Below, one piece after another: positions 58,801-64,000 of a DNA stretch of 64,000 nucleotides. Source of the stretch: Echinarachnius parma (Eukaryota > Echinodermata > Echinoidea > Clypeasteroida > Echinarachniidae); contig JBAMJV010002081.1 of the NCBI GenBank assembly GCA_037951105.1, forward strand, positions 97,571-161,570, written 5' to 3'. The stretch's first letter is position 1. Each line of letters begins with the position of its first letter. Under the pieces are notes generated by a model, which saw nothing but the letters and a program-made list of their open reading frames with translations, was not told the origin of the DNA and searched no databases. Both the position numbers and the translations under genes were made by a program.

Positions 58801-61488
58801 AGAAACGTAATCATTGATTTAATTTCACTTCTTTTTTATCCTGTCAATTTACATTTTCACCCATGTTATGAATTATTATAAATAACAATCAATCAGTCCT
58901 TGAAATTCATGACACCTTGACCTTGTAACTGTTGCTTCTGTCAATGTGATGACAGTCTGTAAAGGTTCTGCTTCATTGATTAGCTGTTCATACTACTGTA
59001 TGTACGAATCGCGGCTCTACGCTTACCCATTTTTCCATTGACATGCGTGCTTACATGCGACGTCAAGTAAACAAATGATGGCATTATCTTAATAAGAAAA
59101 GAATGTACACCACAAGTCGCAATTATGCAAGGAAAAAAAAAGATAGTGCTTTATGAGAGAAAAAAAAACGTAATTATAATTTATCAACGACGAAAAAAAT
59201 AGTACTTGAAATATAGATGTCCTACGGTTCCCCCCCCCCCCTTCCCCCGTCACTTTTAAATATCATAAATCTCACAACGTGAATGCACAAATACCTTTTA
59301 TTTTCTTCTATTGTTCTCTTTTTTTTTTCAGAAGCAGTTCCAGATCCAAGCAAGACAAAGGGCAAAAAAAGTTCAAAGCGAGTCAAGATTCACCGTCTCC
59401 AAGCCAAAATAAAGACATTACAGGGATCACTCGAGAAATCTTCCAAGTCCAAATCAATCAAGGATATTATTTCGAATGCTTCCAAATATCTAGATAAGAC
59501 AGCACTAGATTTTTTCGCCAACCAGCTACGAATGGGGAAGCGACGTCTGAAGGGAAGGCGGTATACAGAACAGGATAAACTTATGGCAATTGACTTACAC
59601 TACCAGAGTCCCAGTGGGTACAGATTTTACCAAAAGATTTTTGCTCTACCGAATGAGCGGTCCCTCAGGAGGTGGTCTAAAGAGCAAGTAAGAGTTCAAC
59701 CTGGCTTTAATCAAACCACATTTGACATGTTGGCCCAAAAAGCAAAAAACAATGAGTGCAAGGGACAAGATCTGTGTACTCACTATTGATGAGATGAGTC
59801 TGAAAGCTGGACTTTACTATGACCTGCACAAGGACATCATTGAAGGTATGGAGGACTTCGGTTCTCTAGGGCGATCCAAAAATATTGCCACTCAAGCCCT
59901 TGTTTTCATGGTGAGAGGGATAGCCAGTAAATGGAAGCAACCAGTAGGCTATTTATTATCTAATTCAGCTACACCTGGTAGTACACAGAAGGTGCTCCTA
60001 CTTGAATGTGTAAAGAAACTAGAAGAGGCAGGTTTTACAGTAAAGATTGCTCTTTGTGATCAAGGATCAAACAATCAGAAGATGTTCTCTGAGTTGGGTG
60101 TAAACCCAAACAAGCCATATTTTGAGTGGAAGACAAATGATGGCAATATTCAGAAAATATATTGTATGTTCGACCCCCCTCATCTCTTGAAAAATGTTCG
60201 CAACAATTTGAAGAGACACATATTTGTTGTAGATGGTCACGAAATTAAGTGGGATTATATTGTAGAATTTTATAACCATGATTCCAAGTTACCCCTCAGG
60301 ATGGCTCCAAAGTTGACATCAAAGCACATAGAGCTTCCACCATTTTCATCTATGAGAGTATGTCTTGCTTCCCAAGTCTTGAGTCACAGTGTTGCAGCAG
60401 GTATATTAACATATTCCTCACTTGGCAAATTACCATCAGAAGCAGTTTACACTGCTGAACAAATGGACAAACTTTTTGATTCTTTCAATTCAAGGAGTTC
60501 AGTGAATGACCCCAAAGTTCACAGACGAGCTGTAAAATTGGGCTCAGTGCATGTTAACTTTTGGAAAGATTGTGTAGAATGGATTAAAAAATGGAGAGTT
60601 AAAGAAGGTTCAACAGAAAGAATTGCCTGCTTCAATGGATGGGTGTTGACTATGACTGCAGTTGTTCAACTATTTGATGAGTTAACCAGCGTTGATCATT
60701 TCAAGTTTTTACTAACAAATAGGCTGAACCAAGATTGTTTGGAGAACCTATTCTCTATTATTAGAAATAGGGGAGGGCACAGAGATAATCCTACTGCCAA
60801 CGAGTTCAGAGCAGCTATGAAACAAGTGATGTGTAGCAAGATGATGGCACCTATGGGTGGTCAGAATTGTGAAGCCGATAGCGATGGTTTTCTTGAATTG
60901 GCAACACGCAATCTGATCACACAGTCAAATCCTGAATGCTCAGATGATAGCACAGAACAAAATGAGGAGGAATTTAACAATCTTTGTAGTGATCTAAAAG
61001 ACATTGAAGATCAATCTCAAAAGAATGTGATCGTGTATGTCTCTGGATACATTGCAAAAAAGACACTTGAAAAGCACAACAATTGTGTAACTTGTAAGCA
61101 AGCCCTTCAGAACGATGCCATATTTATGGAAGATCCATCCCAATTGATGTTGCATTCCAAAGCATATTGTGTGGATCACTCAGACTTTGGCGGTTTGACT
61201 GTACCTAGTGACAATTTCATTTGTTTCATAGGAGTGTGTGAGCAAGTTTTTGTGAGATATTTTAACCATTATTTTCACATCAAGGCAGTGGGGAAGAGGA
61301 TATCAGAGATGATTCAACATACAACAGACACCAGAAATCTTCATCTGGGGCTCTGTAGTATGGAAATGGAGCGTGATCTCATTTCCTTTTTTGTGAGGTT
61401 TCGGTTACATGCAGCTGTGAATTTTTATAACAAGAGTTTGCTGGACACGAAAAAAATGTCAGAAAGGTCAAACAAAAAAGAGAAATAG
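46535..61488 (+). CDS. THAP9-like (P-element-family) transposase gene, four exons, one frame break
   Basis: Exons: 46535-46638, 52872-53101, 57950-58108 and 59332-61488, canonical borders, phases 2, 1, 1. The product would be about 882 residues (human THAP9 about 903). It has a THAP zinc finger (C9, C14, C63, H66; AVPTLF at 82-87), a coiled coil (HRLQAKIKTLQ), a helix-turn-helix region (RRYTEQDKLMAIDLHYQ) and an RNase H-like core. Candidate catalytic acids are D in TIDEM (59788), D in CDQGSNN (60058) and E in CLENLFSIIRNRGG (60742), with FDPPHLLKN between. The D-to-E spacing is 228 residues, like P element and THAP9. The frame shifts by one within an A6 run (59744-59749). That is a sequencing error, an allele or a disabling mutation. 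Long, repeat-filled introns with intact splice sites suggest a resident host gene rather than a mobile copy. Confidence 0.85.
47695..47765. repeat. (GT)n microsatellite
   Basis: Interrupted GT repeats in intron 1 of the THAP9-like gene. Confidence 0.8.
48006..49190. repeat. Tandem array, about 13 units of about 95 bp
   Basis: Each unit starts near ACAGTCAAACCTGTGTATAG, continues TGACCACC...GGCCGCTAT..ACAGGTGACCTTTATAGACAGG. Units near 48,006, 48,103, 48,193, 48,287, 48,380, 48,474, 48,568, 48,665, 48,762, 48,857, 48,952, 49,050 and 49,155. The CAGTCAAACCT start is that of a pogo-like MITE, so the array is probably an amplified element. Diverged single pieces occur near 11,541-11,600 and 22,240-22,400. 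Confidence 0.85.
49707..50412. mobile_element. 706-bp hAT-like foldback element
   Basis: 8-bp target duplication GTATGAAC (49699-49706 and 50413-50420). Inverted ends TAGTGCTGTAAC. Subterminal clusters of GATCCGATCAT / GATCGGATCGGC words at both ends. The middle (about 49,868-50,258) is one long hairpin. An A tract of about 50 bases sits at 49,820-49,870. No ORF. Confidence 0.85.
50421..52870. other. Rest of THAP9-like intron 1
   Basis: No further exon found. Sequence is mostly unique-looking and AT-rich, with no clear inverted-repeat element. The exon 2 acceptor is ACTTGCAG at 52864-52871. Confidence 0.4.
52872..53101 (+). CDS. THAP9-like exon 2 (C-terminal half of THAP finger)
   Basis: Completes the Arg codon and encodes SAQWVQHCRRDDL, YLYKNCRICSDHFEPSQ, VWNAVPTLFDI and a basic tail PRKRSKP. 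Contains the C-x2-H zinc ligands and the AVPTLF box. Donor CAG|GTATGT, phase 1. Confidence 0.88.
53125..53979. mobile_element. 855-bp TA-flanked element with iterated AAGTCGA
   Basis: TA at 53123-53124 and 53980-53981. Ends CAGTCAACTCCGCGTAAG and CTTACGCGAAGTTGACTG inverted. TAAGTCGAAT-type words recur near both ends. The form matches pogo-like MITEs. It starts 23 bases after the exon 2 donor, which is left intact. Confidence 0.78.
54031..57062. mobile_element. 3.0-kb hAT-like element with nested insertions
   Basis: 8-bp target duplication ATAGATTC (54023-54030 and 57063-57070). Inverted 15-bp ends CAAGGGCGTCAACAG / CTGTTGACGCCCATG with one mismatch. The interior holds a G-rich ATGGGCGTAGC segment (about 54,413-54,560), a repeat starting CTAGCTGTACCCGCGG at 54,727 and probably ending in the ACAGACAGACAGACA run and TTTAGTATAGTAGAT near 56,920, and the 469-bp element below. 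No transposase recognised. Confidence 0.75.
55414..55882. mobile_element. 469-bp element related to the 44,091 transposon
   Basis: 9-bp target duplication GCTTTATGG (55405-55413 and 55883-55891). Ends CGGTCCTACTAATC / GATTAGTAGGACCC inverted. Arms contain CACTACGAAGCAC words, as in 44,091-46,381. Nested in the hAT-like element. Confidence 0.8.
57071..57949. other. End of THAP9-like intron 2
   Basis: Contains a pair of inverted GGATTGGCGTAACCCGCCCGAC / ACGCCAATCAATTTT words (57,120 and 57,350) around an A-rich core, probably another small element. Otherwise nothing. Confidence 0.4.
57950..58108 (+). CDS. THAP9-like exon 3 (linker)
   Basis: Acceptor CAATTGCAG, donor CAG|GTAAGT, phase 1 at both ends. 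Encodes a Ser/Pro/acid-rich linker (SSRGLFEQVDHTYASAP, EESCSGSSDDPVEMQDTLP). No domain. Supported by frame continuity and splice sites rather than homology. Confidence 0.72.
59332..61488 (+). CDS. THAP9-like exon 4 (coiled coil, HTH, catalytic core)
   Basis: Acceptor is a long T tract then CAG. The first frame runs through EAVPDPSKTKGKK to FDMLAQKAKNN, the homologous continuation lies one base over from about 59,750 and runs to TAG at 61486-61488. The second frame alone (588 codons from an ATG at 59722) holds all three catalytic acids and a C-terminal VSGYIAKKTLEKHNNCVTC region. Confidence 0.88.
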
Positions 61489-61539
61489 GAAATTGATCAA
61501 AATTTCTCACATTTAAGTACTTTGGTCTTAGCACCAGGT

Positions 61540-61675
61540 TTGGAAAGAAGGATGAAATTATGGCATTTGCCTTACACTACCAGAGTCAGAATGTGTATTG
61601 TATAGTATATTGTAATTGTTTGACCCCCTCATCTCTTGAAAAATGTTTGCAACAATCCAAAGAGACGCATATATT
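61540..61675 (+). pseudogene. Internally deleted copy of THAP9-like exon 4
   Basis: About 60 bases after the stop, AAATTATGGCATTTGCC and TTACACTACCAGAGTC match 59,578-59,610. The sequence then jumps to GTTTGACCCCCTCATCTCTTG..AAATGTTTGCAACAA, matching 60,165-60,225, so about 550 bases are missing. Resembles the internally deleted derivatives common in P-element families. No splice site or long ORF. Confidence 0.75.
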
Positions 61676-61785
61676 GCATCCTGTTAACGTTACCATTTAT
61701 TTTATTTCATTTATTTCAACCATTATCAAACAATACAAATATACATTGAAAAATCATAATATGAATACATATAACATTGTGAGAA

Positions 61786-61791
61786 ATTAAA
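61786..61791 (+). promoter_or_regulatory. Weak candidate polyadenylation signal
   Basis: ATTAAA about 300 bases beyond the THAP9-like stop codon. No AATAAA is seen nearer. Low information. Confidence 0.2.
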
Positions 61792-61845
61792 TTGTGGTTT
61801 GGATCCTCGAAAAGCAATATATGCTTATAATTGGGGACCATGTAC

Positions 61846-63158
61846 GGTCACGCTGTTACTTTTCACGCTGTCACGCTGTTACTTTTTGGGTAACAGCGTG
61901 ACGCAACCTACTTTTTTTTATAAATATCTCAAGAATCGTTGGATGGATTCTGTTCAAACTTTGTACAAGACATGTATTCAGAGGTATGGATTATCTGATA
62001 CATTTTGGGGCCATGAGGTCAAAGGTCAAATGTCACAGCTAATTAATATGCAAAGAATATATTATTCTCAAGATATTTCAAGAATCCTTAAAGGATGACA
62101 TGATAATTAATACTGGTATGCGTTCAGTGAAGTAGATGACCTGATTATAGAATTTGGTCATGGGGTCAAAGGTCAACAGGTCAAATTATTGTAGTTTATT
62201 TTTTATCTCACAAAAAAATGCCAGAATTAATGTTAGAAAGAGTACTGTAGATAAAAGAAAATTCTATGAAAATGTTTGGAACACAGGTCAAAGGTCACTC
62301 GGATAATTACCAATTCAAACACAAAAACTTACTGACATTGAAATCATGTTACATGAAACAAATCACTTGTAGATATGCACTGTGCCACATAAAATTAAAC
62401 ATTTGTATGCTAATTTGAGAAATAAGGTCAAAGGTCAGATGTCAAAGGTCTAATATTTCATTGTTGCAATTAAGTTTGTATTTTGGGTTTGCTATTTGAT
62501 GGTTCCTCAAACTAAATTCTGAAAAAGATAAGAATTTCAGTTTTGTCCAAAAACATTTTTGATCAATAGAGGGCGCTAGGCTGCAAATTTGTGTCATGCG
62601 AACCATCATTTCAGAGCATCTGGGTTATATTACCCATTCATCTAGTTCTGTAAAGATTCTGGATGACTACAATCAAAATTATCTAATCTTATTCATCTCA
62701 TCAATATCTCCCATATATATAACATGTACAATTCAGAGGTCACGCTGTTACCGTCACGCTGTTACCGTGCACAGATACGTTTATGATATCATATTTACTA
62801 TGAACATTGGATTTTTTCTACATTTTTATTTGGATGTTCTAGCTTGATGTCTAGTACAAACAATCAATGTGACAAAATTGCAAAATGTTCCTGTAGTTCA
62901 CAGAGTTTGCTTAGTTTCTTACCATGTAAGAAACCCATGTCTTTTTGCCGTCACGCTGTTACCGCAGATATTGATATTCATAATTCATAATTTAGTGGGA
63001 ATTTTGATTTTCTTTCCTATTGTAAATAATTAGTAGGATAGTGGTAACAGATGCATATCAAAATTTGGTTCTGGACATTTTTATTTTGTGAGTTATTTAG
63101 ACTTTCATCGTGAGAAACACCCTCCTACCGTCACGCGGTTACCTTGGAATTGCCCTTA
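61846..63158. mobile_element. Iteron-bearing DNA element 'B'
   Basis: Right end TTGGAATTGCCCTTA is the complement of the AGGGCAATTCCA end of element A. The 14-mer GGTAACAGCGTGAC (or complement) occurs near 61,846, 61,870, 61,890, 62,738, 62,752 and 62,949, with a GGTAACCGCGTGAC variant at 63,129. From the right end the spacing is about 180, then 197, then a 14-bp tandem pair, the same as element A from its left end. The left boundary is uncertain. GGTCAAAGGTCA words recur at about 62,018, 62,165, 62,285 and 62,427. Confidence 0.65.
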
Positions 63159-63285
63159 GGGTATCAAATTACCGATAATCATACTTGCTTAGGGTGTATT
63201 TTTTGCACCACGCAAATACTCGTTTAGGGTGCTTTTGGCAAGTCCTTGGTCACGCATGATACCCCCCTTTCTATGAGGACAGACC

Positions 63286-63286
<1 letters not shown>

Positions 63287-63343
<57 letters not shown>
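63287..63343. repeat. 57-base C homopolymer
   Basis: Uninterrupted Cs followed by GGG. The longest of more than a dozen G/C tracts in the window. Confidence 0.9.
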
Positions 63344-63345
<2 letters not shown>

Positions 63346-63439
63346 GTAATAATACTTTTGTTGAAAATGAAAATAAATGAACTGAACTGAAAGGTGTAAT
63401 TAAAATTCAGATCAAACTGAGATCTCATTGCATCGTTTA

Positions 63440-63600
63440 TTTTGTTGGTGTGTGTGTATATATTTGTGTTTGTGTGTGTGTTTGTATACATTTGTGTATG
63501 TATATGTGATAGTATGTGTATGTGTTTGTATGTTTGTAGGCCTACATAGTACATGTATATATGTTGATGTGTTTGTGTGTGTATGTGTCTACAATAACAT
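63440..63600. repeat. Degenerate (GT)n repeat
   Basis: TGTGTGTGT and TGTATGTGTTTG words over about 160 bp. Reading frames here are artefacts. Confidence 0.8.
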
Positions 63601-63604
63601 GACC

Positions 63605-64000
63605 AGCTTTCTGGCAGCTTTCCCACATGGAGATTTTAAATTCAGAACTAGAAATGCTGCCAGCACACTAACTATTACAAAAAAATACCAAAAACAAAAC
63701 AACAGATTTCTAGGGGACCCCCCCCCCCCCTACAGCTGCCGTGCAGCCATACCCTTGCTTCCACCCAAATTCTAGCTGTAAGAGTGTAGGTCTACCCTAT
63801 TTTTGGAGGCATCGCATTTCCGATGTGACAGTTAACAAAATGCTTGTGTTTCAGATGTGACACTCGTTAACAACAATTCTTCATATAAAGAGAAAAGAGG
63901 TATTTAAATAAATGTTACTATTTTGATTTCAAACCATGACACAGGTAACTGCAACAATCCTGATGACGAGTTCGTTTTTAACAGCAAGCAAAGAAACTTG
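63605..64000. other. Unannotated right edge
   Basis: No exon supported. A C10 tract at 63,719 and an ATTTCCGATGTGACAGTTAAC / CAGATGTGACACTCGTTAAC pair are the only repeats seen. Confidence 0.35.

Noticed and set aside
59283-59331. ATG at 59283 as the start of the transposase
   Set aside because: The stretch is a T-rich intron end with a clear CAG acceptor at 59331. Upstream exons join in phase and supply the THAP domain.
63189-63626. 145-codon minus-strand frame
   Set aside because: Made of the 57-base C tract (Gly run) and GT repeats.

Overview
This is eukaryotic, intron-rich, repeat-dense DNA. There are no operons, ribosome binding sites or phage signatures. Three host-type genes can be read: an ITM2/BRI-family BRICHOS membrane protein, a WDR83 (MORG1) WD40 protein and a THAP9/P-element-type transposase gene. 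A tRNA-derived SINE and many short DNA transposons surround them, along with G/C homopolymers. The combination suggests a marine invertebrate deuterostome. An echinoderm such as a sea urchin is my best guess, but that is inference and amphioxus or a hemichordate is not excluded.

Layout. 1-15,850: no supported gene. It holds an iterated AAGATGGC repeat, a foldback element, a 2.5-kb element carrying nine identical 14-bp iterons, and a diverged segmental duplication (about 7,420-9,360 and 9,940-11,380) whose two copies were hit by different transposons. Further MITEs and a SINE follow. 15,960-27,953, minus strand: a six-exon ITM2-like gene, all splice sites canonical, 291 codons. 28,000-39,600: repeats only, including a 319-bp tandem duplication, a 1.5-kb foldback and a CA microsatellite. 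39,882-44,080, minus strand: WDR83, five coding exons plus a noncoding first exon, 309 codons. 44,091-46,381: a 2.3-kb transposon with a 9-bp target duplication sits between the 5' ends of WDR83 and the THAP9-like gene, splitting what was probably one short divergent promoter. 46,535-61,488, plus strand: the THAP9-like gene, four exons with long introns full of transposons. Catalytic motifs are intact but one base is out of frame in an A6 run. An internally deleted copy of its last exon lies just downstream. 61,840-64,000: a second iteron element, a 57-base C tract and GT repeats.

Three patterns deserve most attention. (1) Five separate exons of two unrelated genes are each accompanied by decaying tandem partial copies ('shadow exons') spaced about 180-205 bp apart. 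(2) Two homologous transposons share end sequence, iteron positions and spacing, yet every 14-bp iteron in one reads GGTAAC-GGAAG-GAC and nearly every one in the other reads GGTAAC-AGCGT-GAC, as if the recognition core had been swapped throughout. (3) The THAP9-like gene looks like a stationary host gene. No functional links between the three genes are evident beyond the shared WDR83/THAP9 promoter region.
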